Below the pieces are notes generated by a model. The model searched no databases and was not told where the DNA came from. It saw only the letters and a list, made by a program, of their open reading frames with translations. DNA of 5,144 nt from JBCDBL01 sp039183635 (GTDB lineage: Bacteria; Pseudomonadota; Alphaproteobacteria; Caulobacterales; Parvularculaceae). A program made the translations under genes and the position numbers. The stretch lies in contig JBCDBL010000185.1 in NCBI GenBank assembly GCA_039183635.1, forward strand, positions 1 through 5,144, written 5' to 3'. Of this stretch, positions 5,135 through 5,144 are shown one piece after another. Position 1 is the stretch's first letter, and every line of letters begins with the position of its first letter.

Positions 5135-5144
5135 TGCTAACACG

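Larger units (their letters stand above)
4850..5144. other. Repeat-rich non-coding region at the right end
   Basis: No gene is supported. Bases 4850-4958 show only a weak CGCC-AAA-GGCG stem just after the stop at 4849. From 4959 on there are three interlocking inverted repeats, listed separately. A minus-strand open frame (4898 to the window edge) runs through all of them and has no protein motif. Confidence 0.6.

Noticed and set aside
4898..5144. Minus-strand open frame reaching the window edge
   Set aside because: It passes through three nested inverted repeats and shows no family motif; open frames like this are typical of dispersed repeats.

Overview
The window comes from a moderately GC-rich alphaproteobacterium. 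The evidence is a sigma-32 gene with the RpoH box, a DUF6476-like membrane protein next to an RluD-type pseudouridine synthase, an alphaproteobacterial-style Fpr ending in a VEKAFV-like tail, and intergenic palindromic repeats resembling those scattered through many alphaproteobacterial genomes. The family or genus cannot be fixed from the sequence; Caulobacterales, Parvularculales, Rhodobacterales and Rhizobiales relatives all remain possible.

Layout. Positions 1-335 carry no convincing gene. They hold a perfect hairpin (87-109) and a two-part palindromic repeat (217-340) that runs into the stop codon of rpoH. On the minus strand lie rpoH (336-1262), a 189-base gap with a candidate rluD terminator and a heat-shock-type -10 element, and rluD (1452-2516). 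Divergent from rluD across 46 bases is a plus-strand single-pass membrane protein of the DUF6476 type (2563-3093). It converges on fpr, a ferredoxin-NADP+ reductase (minus strand, 3110-3904, GTG start). The two stop codons of this convergent pair are the two ends of one perfect 22-base palindrome. After a 232-base AT-rich divergent intergenic region with a Fur-like box come two small plus-strand genes of unknown function (4137-4622 and 4670-4849), probably one transcript. The last 295 bases are non-coding and full of nested inverted repeats.

How it fits together. The first half is ordinary housekeeping: heat-shock transcription, 23S rRNA modification and a small envelope protein, in an arrangement I recall from other alphaproteobacteria. 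Fpr supplies redox balance between NADPH and ferredoxin or flavodoxin. The least understood part is the two-gene unit at 4137-4849. Its promoter region carries an iron-regulator-like operator, and its first protein is cytosolic, about 160 residues, with a CPGC motif and two further cysteines. An iron- or metal-related role is a reasonable hypothesis but is not shown by the sequence. I found no CRISPR array, transposase, tRNA, rRNA or phage gene.
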